Source: Proteromonas lacertae (lineage: Eukaryota; Sar; Bigyra; Opalinata; Proteromonadidae). From it: a DNA stretch of 22,161 bases. The notes below the pieces were generated by a model. That model saw nothing but the letters and a program-made list of their open reading frames with translations. It searched no databases and was not told the DNA's origin. Both the position numbers and the translations under genes were made by a program. The DNA lies in assembly GCA_002245135.1 (NCBI GenBank), contig NGBS01000354.1, positions 1 to 22,161 of the forward strand. The letters are read 5' to 3'. Shown piece by piece: positions 1 through 8,334 of the stretch (positions within the stretch are counted from its first letter, which is position 1; each line of letters starts with the position of its first letter).

Positions 1-58
1 AATTTGGTTGTAGAAATTTACTTTTATGAAAACAGAATGTCATACATATATAGTATAT

Positions 59-145
59 AAATGGGACTCTGACACTTGTACCATAGTCCCATTTACGTAA
101 GGTTCCTACGGGATTCCTCCTACGGGTCTTCTTCCCTACGGAGAC
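59..145. repeat. Hairpin and CCTACGG iterons, left arm
   Basis: AAATGGGACT at about 59-68 pairs with AGTCCCATTT about 16 nt later, giving a 10-bp stem. Just inside it CCTACGG occurs three times at 15-17 bp spacing (about 105-140). This lies at the junction between AT-rich flank and GC-richer element, where a terminus would be expected. Function is unknown. Confidence 0.55.
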
Positions 146-254
146 TCCTGGAAGCTATCTACAAGTGATGGTTATCCCTTTCAAAGACTAGAGAATGAAT
201 GTAGGAGATTAATTATCTTAAGACCATTTACTTTGGCTTCTTTGTGTGTGTTGG

Positions 255-587
255 TTAAGCATTGTCCTCGGTAGAGTCTTCCTCCTCCTCGGAGAAGGAG
301 GATGAGGAATCGTCAGAGGAAGACTCCTTGCCCTTGTTGAGTCTACATCTCTTATCCTTCAAGTAGCTTCCTAGAGATCCTTTTCTCTTAATTGGATTGC
401 CTACAAGGTACACTTCGTTCTCTTGCTCATTGTCAGTGTCTTCACTTCCTAAGTCGATCGATCGGTCATCTTCAATGGAGCTATTCCTTCTAAGGTCCTT
501 GATCGATGGGAATCTTGCATCAATGTAAAGGATCTTCTGGATATCATCTTGAATGACTTCCCTTCCAAGGATATAAGTCGTCTTCAT
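255..587 (-). CDS. Acidic 110-residue ORF of the Polinton-like element, copy 1
   Basis: Not recognised. The predicted product has a mixed N-terminal half, a basic middle (about residues 67-85, rich in K and R) and a strongly acidic, serine-rich C-terminus (about residues 86-110). It lies outermost in the left arm, convergent with nothing else, and is transcribed away from the loop like the polymerase piece upstream of it. The ORF is preserved in both arms, so it is either functional or too young to have decayed. Confidence 0.5.
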   Translation of the reverse strand: MKTTYILGREVIQDDIQKILYIDARFPSIKDLRRNSSIEDDRSIDLGSEDTDNEQENEVYLVGNPIKRKGSLGSYLKDKRCRLNKGKESSSDDSSSSFSEEEEDSTEDNA

Positions 588-698
588 CGCCTTTACTTAT
601 GAAGTTATCTCTAAGGAATAAAATAAATGATTGTTAAGTACCTCCCGAAGACTACATCGGTAAGTATGTAAAGTACTTGTGTTATGTTTAAAAGCTAG

Positions 699-944
699 TT
701 ATCGATCCATTGCATACTCCAGCTCCAGGTCATTGAGTGGATGTCTTAAGTCTCTTATCGATGCATAATGGCCAAGACAACTCTCCATGTTAATCTTCTC
801 GAAAGTGTCCAAGATGTTGTAAGCGTTTTCGAAACTGCTACTAGTGATCTCGTCTTTACAATAACGAGAGATTGCTTCATCGTAGAGTATACTAACTATC
901 TCCGATGATTCTAACTCAGGTGACTTTACAAGTACCCTAAACAC
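699..944 (-). CDS. 81-residue ORF of the Polinton-like element, copy 1
   Basis: Not recognised. The frame reads as an amphipathic helical, acidic protein without membrane segments or cysteine motifs. It opens at a GTG, so the true start may lie elsewhere or the frame may be an exon or tail of a longer product. It lies between the polymerase piece and the outer acidic ORF and runs in the same direction. The identical copy is in the other arm. Confidence 0.4.
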   Translation of the reverse strand: MFRVLVKSPELESSEIVSILYDEAISRYCKDEITSSSFENAYNILDTFEKINMESCLGHYASIRDLRHPLNDLELEYAMDR

Positions 945-986
945 ATGTTGATAGTAAAAGCTATGAGCTTATGTGGGTTACTGATC

Positions 987-2376
987 TTACCACGACTCAT
1001 TGAAATCATCATCATCATCATCTTCTTGATCCTTCGGTAGTATTGAGTAGTGCCCATAAGGCAATGTTCTAATGTGATCGATAAAGTACCTCTTATCATC
1101 AAAGGGAGTGAAGACTCTCTTGGTGGTCTCTACGGTGTAGATATGATGATCGAGGACTTGGAAGTTCCTGGTCTTGCAATTCATATCCTCCATGGGTAGA
1201 ATGTTGAAGAGAGTCTTGAAGTAGACGTCAAAGTTTTTCTGTTCTCTTAAAGCTTTGTTGACTCCCTTTGCACGGCTATCGCATTCGACATACTCGGAGG
1301 AAGCTTCACTCTTCTCGTAATCATACATCTTTGGTTTAATCCCGACAAACTGAGTCATCGTATAAAGCTTACTGTTCTTGTTCTCTACGCATTTCAATAA
1401 GTTCAACTTGCCAGTGTCTTTGTAATTGTCATAGACGATTCCTCTATCCCTTAAGATGTCAACGTTGAGATTGCCAGTGTCCATTATCCTCATGAACTGC
1501 TTATGCTCCATAATATCTCGATAGATGTCTTCAGTCTGACACTTGTAAAGCAAGGAGTAGGTATCAGTCATAAGCAACTTCAAGGACGATCCATACAAGG
1601 GATAGAGAACATCATACCAGAACCTTTGCATCTTCAACTTCGATAAGCATAAGATGGATGTACCGAGGAAGATGGGCATGTCAATGAAGCAGTTGAAGAT
1701 ATCGAACCAGTTGGTGCTAGCGTACTTTTTGAAGGTCTTCTCGGAGCAGGCTATCTTGATGCTGGATTGTCGTTCCTTACGCTCACAGCTCTTACCATAG
1801 ATGGAGTTCAACAATAGCTTATAAGTATCACTATCGGCAGTACGATTGCTCTTCTTCGCATCTACTCGGAATCGGATCATATCATCCACAAAGGTCTTCA
1901 TCAGAGGTTCTTCGGTGAACTCCAACACACGATGGACACCTTGTATCTTATAACCTTGTTCAACTGCATACTTAAGTGTCTGGTAATGGATTACGTAATT
2001 CTTCTTAGGGTAAGATATTGTCAGCTCCTTGAGATCCTCCAGGAGAAGCAGTTTAGGCACTTCTTCTATCAGCTCGGGACTATTTAGGTATTGAGTTATC
2101 AGCTCCTTGATCTACTCTTGGCATATCTTAAAGGCCTTACGGGATCGTGTGTATAAGCCGTAGATGTTGAACCTGCTAAGGTGCTGCTCTAACATCGGTC
2201 TCTTGATTGTCCTGCTCATGAAGCTAGGAACATAATAAAGAGTAAGCTAATCTACTACGTCCTTATAGTCCTTTATTGCATCTCATACTCCTTCAAAGAG
2301 CGCCATCTTCTTATCCCAGTAGCTATTGAACATCTCCTGAGTAAGTTTCCTCCTGACATCTCCATGATGCTTAGCC
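987..2376 (-). pseudogene. Polinton-type protein-primed DNA polymerase B, C-terminal part, copy 1
   Basis: The longest open piece (987-2060) has the family-B motif KLLLNSIYGK (about residues 81-90), a motif-C-like TDTYSLLY (about 164-172), and the tail pattern VGIKPKMYDY ... AKGVNKA ... FDDKRYF ... PYGHY, which is the usual end of protein-primed polymerases of Polintons, adintoviruses and virophage-like elements. Family members replicate linear element DNA from a terminal protein. Only the C-terminal part of the palm/thumb region is present in this arm; the region looks broken, with a few breaks. It is a fossil copy, nearly identical to the one in the right arm. Confidence 0.8.
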
Positions 2377-2806
2377 AGGAGGTATATTTAAATGTCCTTG
2401 TAAGTCATCTAGGTAAACTAATAAAAATGATTTAAGTTTAGCAGTTTATCATTAATACTCACAAAGACTCTTTGAGAATTGATAAGAGCAATCTCGGGAA
2501 ACTTCTATAGGTAAGTTTTATCGTCCTTGTTAATCAACTAGGTAACATTCAACTATTATCTATCCTAGCTCAAGGAAGAACCTCCAGACCCAATCATAGA
2601 ACTTACGCCTAGAGACTTTATTTCAAAACCAAGGAACATCCACGGGATTATTGACTGGGTAAGTTTCAATACCCTTCTAAGTCTTCAAGTTAAGCTACTC
2701 CAGGAATCGTGGAAATCCAAATGGGATTACAAGAGTTAACAATTGTAAAGTCCTTCTTAACATAAGTAATTATAATCATGCAACCTTACAACCCCTTTAG
2801 AGTCGT
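2377..2806. other. Single-copy loop of the palindrome
   Basis: These 430 bp have no inverted partner. From about 2440 onward the plus strand still reads like polymerase-type coding sequence leading into the right arm, which suggests the right arm plus this loop is the original stretch and the left arm is the inverted copy. That direction is inference. Confidence 0.7.
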
Positions 2807-4196
2807 GGCTAAGCATCATGGAGATGTCAGGAGGAAACTTACTCAGGAGATGTTCAATAGCTACTGGGATAAGAAGATGGCGCTCTTTGAAGGAGTATGA
2901 GATGCAATAAAGGACTATAAGGACGTAGTAGATTAGCTTACTCTTTATTATGTTCCTAGCTTCATGAGCAGGACAATCAAGAGACCGATGTTAGAGCAGC
3001 ACCTTAGCAGGTTCAACATCTACGGCTTATACACACGATCCCGTAAGGCCTTTAAGATATGCCAAGAGTAGATCAAGGAGCTGATAACTCAATACCTAAA
3101 TAGTCCCGAGCTGATAGAAGAAGTGCCTAAACTGCTTCTCCTGGAGGATCTCAAGGAGCTGACAATATCTCACCCTAAGAAGAATTACGTAATCCATTAC
3201 CAGACACTTAAGTATGCAGTTGAACAAGGTTATAAGATACAAGGTGTCCATCGTGTGTTGGAGTTCACCGAAGAACCTCTGATGAAGACCTTTGTGGATG
3301 ATATGATCCGATTCCGAGTAGATGCGAAGAAGAGCAATCGTACTGCCGATAGTGATACTTATAAGCTATTGTTGAACTCCATCTATGGTAAGAGCTGTGA
3401 GCGTAAGGAACGACAATCCAGCATCAAGATAGCCTGCTCCGAGAAGACCTTCAAAAAGTACGCTAGCACCAACTGGTTCGATATCTTCAACTGCTTCATT
3501 GACATGCCCATCTTCCTCGGTACATCCATCTTATGCTTATCGAAGTTGAAGATGCAAAGGTTCTGGTATGATGTTCTCTATCCCTTGTATGGATCGTCCT
3601 TGAAGTTGCTTATGACTGATACCTACTCCTTGCTTTACAAGTGTCAGACTGAAGACATCTATCGAGATATTATGGAGCATAAGCAGTTCATGAGGATAAT
3701 GGACACTGGCAATCTCAACGTTGACATCTTAAGGGATAGAGGAATCGTCTATGACAATTACAAAGACACTGGCAAGTTGAACTTATTGAAATGCGTAGAG
3801 AACAAGAACAGTAAGCTTTATACGATGACTCAGTTTGTCGGGATTAAACCAAAGATGTATGATTACGAGAAGAGTGAAGCTTCCTCCGAGTATGTCGAAT
3901 GCGATAGCCGTGCAAAGGGAGTCAACAAAGCTTTAAGAGAACAGAAAAACTTTGACGTCTACTTCAAGACTCTCTTCAACATTCTACCCATGGAGGATAT
4001 GAATTGCAAGACCAGGAACTTCCAAGTCCTCGATCATCATATCTACACCGTAGAGACCACCAAGAGAGTCTTCACTCCCTTTGATGATAAGAGGTACTTT
4101 ATCGATCACATTAGAACATTGCCTTATGGGCACTACTCAATACTACCGAAGGATCAAGAAGATGATGATGATGATGATTTCAATGAGTCGTGGTAA
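2440..4196 (+). pseudogene. Polinton-type protein-primed DNA polymerase B, C-terminal part, copy 2
   Basis: Mirror copy of the left-arm polymerase, with the longest open piece at 3123-4196 (357 residues; one residue differs from copy 1). Polymerase-like coding extends upstream into the palindrome loop, so this copy is slightly more complete. Same family motifs: KxxxNSxYGK, TDTYSLLY, and the FDDKRYF/YGHY tail. It looks broken, with a few breaks, and ends in an aspartate run. Family identity is solid; activity is not expected. Confidence 0.8.
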
Positions 4197-4238
4197 GATC
4201 AGTAACCCACATAAGCTCATAGCTTTTACTATCAACAT

Positions 4239-4484
4239 GTGTTTAGGGTACTTGTAAAGTCACCTGAGTTAGAATCATCGGAGATAGTTAGTATACTCTA
4301 CGATGAAGCAATCTCTCGTTATTGTAAAGACGAGATCACTAGTAGCAGTTTCGAAAACGCTTACAACATCTTGGACACTTTCGAGAAGATTAACATGGAG
4401 AGTTGTCTTGGCCATTATGCATCGATAAGAGACTTAAGACATCCACTCAATGACCTGGAGCTGGAGTATGCAATGGATCGATAA
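4239..4484 (+). CDS. 81-residue ORF of the Polinton-like element, copy 2
   Basis: Same product as the left-arm 81-residue ORF, 42 bp downstream of the polymerase piece. Not recognised; acidic and helical. The close spacing behind the polymerase suggests it was once co-expressed with it, which is inference. Confidence 0.4.
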   Translation: MFRVLVKSPELESSEIVSILYDEAISRYCKDEITSSSFENAYNILDTFEKINMESCLGHYASIRDLRHPLNDLELEYAMDR

Positions 4485-4595
4485 CTAGCTTTTAAACATA
4501 ACACAAGTACTTTACATACTTACCGATGTAGTCTTCGGGAGGTACTTAACAATCATTTATTTTATTCCTTAGAGATAACTTCATAAGTAAAGGCG

Positions 4596-4928
4596 ATGAA
4601 GACGACTTATATCCTTGGAAGGGAAGTCATTCAAGATGATATCCAGAAGATCCTTTACATTGATGCAAGATTCCCATCGATCAAGGACCTTAGAAGGAAT
4701 AGCTCCATTGAAGATGACCGATCGATCGACTTAGGAAGTGAAGACACTGACAATGAGCAAGAGAACGAAGTGTACCTTGTAGGCAATCCAATTAAGAGAA
4801 AAGGATCTCTAGGAAGCTACTTGAAGGATAAGAGATGTAGACTCAACAAGGGCAAGGAGTCTTCCTCTGACGATTCCTCATCCTCCTTCTCCGAGGAGGA
4901 GGAAGACTCTACCGAGGACAATGCTTAA
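4596..4928 (+). CDS. Acidic 110-residue ORF of the Polinton-like element, copy 2
   Basis: Same predicted product as the left-arm 110-residue ORF, with an ATG start, a basic patch and then a Ser/Glu/Asp-rich tail. It is the outermost gene of the right arm. Charge pattern alone would fit a DNA- or protein-binding accessory factor, but nothing identifies a family. Confidence 0.5.
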   Translation: MKTTYILGREVIQDDIQKILYIDARFPSIKDLRRNSSIEDDRSIDLGSEDTDNEQENEVYLVGNPIKRKGSLGSYLKDKRCRLNKGKESSSDDSSSSFSEEEEDSTEDNA

Positions 4929-5037
4929 CCAACACACACAAAGAAGCCAAAGTAAATGGTCTTAAGATAATTAATCTCCTACATTCATTCTCTAGTCTTT
5001 GAAAGGGATAACCATCACTTGTAGATAGCTTCCAGGA

Positions 5038-5126
5038 GTCTCCGTAGGGAAGAAGACCCCGTAGGAGGAATCCCGTAGGAACCTTACGTAAATGGGACTA
5101 TGGTACAAGTGTCAGAGTCCCATTTA
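5038..5126. repeat. Hairpin and CCGTAGG iterons, right arm
   Basis: Mirror copy of the left-arm set: three CCGTAGG repeats followed outward by the 10-bp stem AAATGGGACT/AGTCCCATTT. It marks the outer boundary of the GC-richer element sequence. Confidence 0.55.
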
Positions 5127-5600
5127 TATACTATATATGTATGACATTCTGTTTTCATAAAAGTAAATTTCTACAACCAAATTTCTGTTACATATATCAG
5201 AGAAATTATCTATAATAAATCTTTTTTCATAATCATTTTTATCTCCATGTTTGAATTTATAGTTTATATTTAAATATTGACTTATCAATAATATATCCAA
5301 ATTCCAATTGTTTGGTAATTATATTCTTTATATTATCATTTTCGTTTGACTTCAAATATCTCTATATTGATTTAATAATAGTATGCATCGCTTAAAATAG
5401 TGTTATCTCTGCTTAATTCTTGAACATATGTTGATAGCTTGCTGGTAATTTTCATTATTTCACTTGTTTCTTCACAACGACTATCATCTAATAACTTAGT
5501 ATCAATTAAAATATCTTTGTATTTTATAATTTTGATAAACAATTTTGATAAAATCATTTTCAATGACTTGTGCAAGGGTTGATAATGTACATAGTTTTTA
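5124..5600 (-). pseudogene. Host-like coding debris between the element blocks
   Basis: This AT-rich stretch has minus-strand reading frames that look like real host protein rather than noise: one about 64 residues long at roughly 5124-5318, running across the right end of the palindrome, and one at 5372-5605 with helical, K/I/L/S-rich sequence. They are in different frames and I find no convincing intron between them, so they are probably remnants of one gene cut up by the insertions. Family not recognised. The 5372-5605 frame continues into the GC-richer block only by chance. Confidence 0.35.
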
Positions 5601-5604
5601 TGAT

Positions 5605-5612
5605 GCATATGG
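5605..5612. repeat. Direct repeat GCATATGG, left of ATPase block
   Basis: Eight bases repeated exactly at 7605-7612. They sit at the two sharp composition changes that delimit the ATPase-bearing block, so they could be a target-site duplication; chance is not excluded, and Polintons usually make 6-bp duplications. Confidence 0.35.
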
Positions 5613-6492
5613 TTAACAAGAGAAAGCAACCCTTTGGAGATCTTCATCTCAGTAAGATGCGAAGACTGAAAGGATCAGGAGATGATCACTTCAAAGATGA
5701 GGATTGGGATGATGATGATGAAGTACATGGTGATGCTCACTTACCAGAAAAGTTACCGAGATCATCCAAGGGCCATTTAAAGATAGAGTATGAGAAGATC
5801 AACCAGGCAGAAGTAAAGCCTTTGAAAGTCAAGACCTCCAGTCGCGGGAAGGATGTTGTCGGCTATGACTACTTCGATGAACCCTTCTGTAGCATCTTCC
5901 TCCTAGCAAAGAAGAGCTCTGGCAAGACAACACAATGTCCTACAACATATATTGATCAAGGGTAAGTATCAAAGGGTCTACTTCTTTGTTGGTACGATCC
6001 ATAAGGATGTGCTCTACGATAAGATCATGGAGATGTTAGAGTACAACAAAATCGACTACTACACTATCATGAATGAGGAAGACAAGACCAACAACCTGGA
6101 GGAAGTACTTCATGATCTACCTCCCGATAAAGAGAATAGCACCTGCGCTGAGAACATCTTTGTATTCGATGATGTTATCAATGACCTGAAAAATCCCCAA
6201 CTTCCTTAAGCAGAGCAGACATTACAAGGCAAAGGTGATTATCAGTAGTCAGTACATTACCGACCTTACTCCTGGTCAAAGACTTCAACTGGACTATTGT
6301 TTAGCCTTCAAGAACATCTCATGTAGCAACCTTCAATTGTTTCATAAGTCCCTTGCCTTGGCAACTCCCTTCAGACTCTTCAAGGAGTTCTATCATACGG
6401 CCACGGAGCATACTCCTTATAGCTTCCTATACATTGATATGCACAAGGCTCAGTATAGGATCAACTTCGATAAGCAACTCTTTGTGGACTAG
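5613..6492 (+). pseudogene. Polinton-type A32/FtsK-HerA-like packaging ATPase
   Basis: The product class is the DNA-packaging ATPase of Polintons, virophages and nucleocytoplasmic large DNA viruses. Visible signs, in order: an acidic N-terminal region, a P-loop KKSSGKTT preceded by the hydrophobic strand FCSIFLL, then RVYFFVG, the Walker B-like IFVFDDVIND, the sensor-like IISSQYITDL, and a C-terminal helical tail. It appears broken, with about two breaks. It is the second Polinton hallmark in the window and supports assigning this block to the same class as the polymerase palindrome. Confidence 0.8.
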
Positions 6493-6584
6493 ACGATTAC
6501 CCCACCAACAACGATGAACTTAAGATAACAATACATAGTAGAATGTTATTAAGCAAGAGATCGAAGAATTACTTTATAAAGAGA

Positions 6585-7073
6585 CTATAACTCCTTCGGC
6601 ACGTAGAACTTCCTTACCTTGATTATCTCAATTAAACATTGTATGTTCCTTAGATGGAGTTGCTTTAGCTTATTCATCTTGAAGATCTCTGAGGAGTCAG
6701 ATCCACCACACAAGACAAGGAGCCTTATCAGTTGATCCCGGAGCAAGTAGGTTAAGTCATCATCCGAGGATCGTTTCATCAGTTCATCATACTCGGGGAT
6801 GTCAATTGCTCGTACTGACGGTGGATTCTCTTGGAGTAGTTCCTTGATCTCGCTAACTAGGTTATTCATGGAATCGTAGACATCTTCTTGATCAGCACTG
6901 TTGTAGTTCATAATGGAGTGTCGGAGATATCTTCTCTTCTTAAAGTCTCGGAGGTAATGATTATCAATGACGTGCTGATTTCCAGGACTTCTCTTGAAGT
7001 GATCACGGATCGCTGATAAGGCTTCAAAGAGTTCTTGTTGATGGAGGTGCTGTTGCTTTAAAGTCCCAAACAT
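6585..7073 (-). CDS. Unidentified 162-residue ORF of the element
   Basis: The composition matches the ATPase block rather than the host. The predicted protein begins MFGTLKQQHL and is mostly helical and charged, with no cysteine motif or membrane segment. It overlaps the end of the upstream 194-residue frame by about 50 bp in another frame and is convergent with the ATPase. In Polintons this neighbourhood can hold structural or accessory genes, but I see no jelly-roll capsid or protease signature and assign no function. Confidence 0.5.
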   Translation of the reverse strand: MFGTLKQQHLHQQELFEALSAIRDHFKRSPGNQHVIDNHYLRDFKKRRYLRHSIMNYNSADQEDVYDSMNNLVSEIKELLQENPPSVRAIDIPEYDELMKRSSDDDLTYLLRDQLIRLLVLCGGSDSSEIFKMNKLKQLHLRNIQCLIEIIKVRKFYVPKEL

Positions 7074-7608
7074 AATAGGAGAGATAGATAGATAGACCGA
7101 AGAAGTTAAGGATTACAACTGTAAGCTCTTGTACCCACTCAGAAGGAGAAGGGTTTACCATCTTGATCTTGCCGAGAGAATGATTGAAAGGGAACTCATC
7201 ATCAGCTTCATCATCATCAGCATCGTCCTCCGACACATAGTCTGGATCAACCTCAAGGATTGGAATCTCATCATCATCATCGGAGGAGGAGGACTCACGT
7301 TCACGGCTCTTGGAAATCACCTTACGGTATTGATTATAAAGTCTAGCATAGTAACCAACATCTTCCTCCTTTGAATCACCTTTACCTCGTCCAAGATAGT
7401 TAACTACTGCTGCCCATACTTGCGGACTCCTCATTATGTCCTTGACAGTCTCTCCGGTTGGAATCTTTCCCTTTATGTAATTCACTGCCCGATTAAAAGG
7501 TGATGGAGTTGAGGTACCATCAGATTCTGAACTTACTACATACATACAATGGTTAACCTTCTTCCATTTTTCGCGAAAGTATTTCAACCGATATATGGTT
7601 TGCAGCAT
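7024..7608 (-). CDS. Unidentified 194-residue acidic ORF of the element
   Basis: The frame opens near the right edge of the GC-richer block; the first 15-20 residues reach the AT-rich boundary, so the true start is probably a later ATG (MYVVSSESDG). It contains a predicted helical region (about residues 35-95), a Ser/Asp/Glu-rich low-complexity middle (about 100-140) and a hydrophobic aromatic stretch near the C-terminus (LTVVILNFFGLSIYLSYYVW) that could be one membrane segment. Family not recognised. It may form a unit with the overlapping downstream ORF. Confidence 0.5.
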   Translation of the reverse strand: MLQTIYRLKYFREKWKKVNHCMYVVSSESDGTSTPSPFNRAVNYIKGKIPTGETVKDIMRSPQVWAAVVNYLGRGKGDSKEEDVGYYARLYNQYRKVISKSRERESSSSDDDDEIPILEVDPDYVSEDDADDDEADDEFPFNHSLGKIKMVNPSPSEWVQELTVVILNFFGLSIYLSYYVWDFKATAPPSTRTL

Positions 7609-7612
7609 ATGG
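7605..7612. repeat. Direct repeat GCATATGG, right of ATPase block
   Basis: Exact copy of 5605-5612, located where composition returns to AT-rich host-like DNA. Candidate target-site duplication. Confidence 0.35.
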
Positions 7613-7639
7613 GATATGCTTTAGAAATTTAAAGAAAAT

Positions 7640-7923
7640 CTATGACATTATATCAACAATACCATGTTCAAGCTCTTTATTGAGAGAAGTTTCTCCATCG
7701 AAAGAGTAATGCAGGAGAAACAAATTAAACTTAGATACTATTAATAACATTATGAGATTAAAGTATGAATCAGTTGAAAGAAATAAGTGATAACAAGAAC
7801 AAAATGTGGAAAGCGATGAAGATGAAAATAAAGAAATTACTAATGTGGATGTAATAAGTGAAGAAGATGATGAACAAAGCGAAGATGATGATGAAAGTGA
7901 AGAAGGTAGTCCAGATTATTAAT
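7640..7923 (+). pseudogene. Acidic-tailed host coding remnant
   Basis: A plus-strand frame reads as coding from about 7710, ends in a highly acidic tail (about 7800-7921, rich in D and E, finishing GSPDY before TAA), and is interrupted by two adjacent stops near 7788. A different plus-strand frame reads FIERSFSIERVMQ at about 7676-7750. Without an obvious intron this looks like the decayed 3' end of a host gene. No family recognised. Confidence 0.3.
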
Positions 7924-7995
7924 GTTAATATTGATTATCTTTATTCTTTTTATAAATTTATTTATATAACAAAAATTTAATATCACATGCTTACA

Positions 7996-8071
7996 AAAGG
8001 GACAAATTACTGTCCTTTATCATACTCTTGTCCGGGACATGTCCTTTTTGTCCCTGTCCCTGCCGAACTCA
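7996..8071 (-). repeat. GGACA/GAGTTCGGCA short repeat element, copy 1
   Basis: On the minus strand it starts with TGAGTTCGGCA followed by GGGACAGGGACA and further GGACA units. The rest of 7924-8334 is AT-rich. It shares end sequence and internal GGGACA repeats with the elements at 19044, 20194 and 20938. Only one terminal motif is found here, so this copy may be truncated. Confidence 0.55.
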
Positions 8072-8102
8072 GCATTAAACAAACATGGATTGTCACTGAA
8101 TA

Positions 8103-8222
8103 AAGTGTGAGATGTGTGTATCGATAATAATACAACTAAAAAAGCTGTTAAAGATATATGTGAAGCAACAGGTGGAAAAATAAATATTAGGAAAGCCTGC
8201 TGCACGAGACTTAAACACCAAT
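8103..8222 (+). pseudogene. Short coding-like remnant beside repeat copy 1
   Basis: A plus-strand frame of about 38 codons (KKAVKDICEATGGKINIRK..., ending at TAA near 8222) has balanced codon use unlike random AT-rich DNA. Too short to place; it might be a transposase or DNA-binding fragment, but that is a guess. Confidence 0.2.
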
Positions 8223-8334
8223 AAATAATGTATTAAATTAGTTTTAATAAAAAGTTGGCTTTAGCAGTGACTTATCTTCGTTTATATCAATACCTATAGT
8301 TTAAGTGTGACTTATCTTCCATATCATTTCAACT

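Larger units (their letters stand above)
1..2376. repeat. Left arm of 5.2 kb palindrome
   Basis: This arm is the reverse complement of 2807-5183. Position x pairs with 5183-x over nearly its whole length and with 5184-x at the outermost end. I saw only one length difference (a G-run near 125) and one substitution inside the polymerase ORF. Homology stops sharply at 2376 against 2807. It holds the minus-strand copies of three ORFs (110, 81 and 357 residues). The window starts exactly where the pairing is still intact, so the arm may continue to the left. Confidence 0.95.
2807..5183. repeat. Right arm of 5.2 kb palindrome
   Basis: Reverse complement of 1-2376. It carries plus-strand copies of the polymerase C-terminal region, an 81-residue ORF and a 110-residue ORF in the same order outward. 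The outermost stretch (about 5124-5183) is AT-rich and continues a minus-strand open frame from the neighbouring host-like DNA, so the palindrome appears to include a little flanking sequence. Confidence 0.95.
1..7604. mobile_element. Fossil Polinton/Maverick-like element (two blocks)
   Basis: Two GC-richer blocks (about 1-5130 and 5613-7604) stand out against the very AT-rich surroundings. The first carries a protein-primed family-B DNA polymerase C-terminal region, the second a packaging ATPase of the A32/FtsK-HerA class; this pairing is typical of Polintons/Mavericks and of related virus-like elements. No integrase, protease or capsid gene was recognised, so this is a partial copy, far shorter than the 15-20 kb usual for the family. 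It looks broken: several breaks across polymerase and ATPase together. The two polymerase copies share their damage, so decay preceded the inverted duplication; the duplication itself looks recent because the arms hardly differ. Whether the two blocks come from one insertion is inference: they are separated by about 420 bp of AT-rich host-like sequence. Confidence 0.7.

Noticed and set aside
104-145. CRISPR-like array from the CCTACGG repeats
   Set aside because: Only three 7-bp repeats with 8-10 bp between them, in a eukaryotic-type context.
7024-7608. Capsid or protease gene of the Polinton-like element
   Set aside because: No jelly-roll-like pattern, no Cys protease triad; low-complexity acidic middle. 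Left unidentified.
8020-8205. A 61-codon minus-strand ORF
   Set aside because: It runs through repeat copy 1 and has no coding-like character apart from the GGACA repeat translation.
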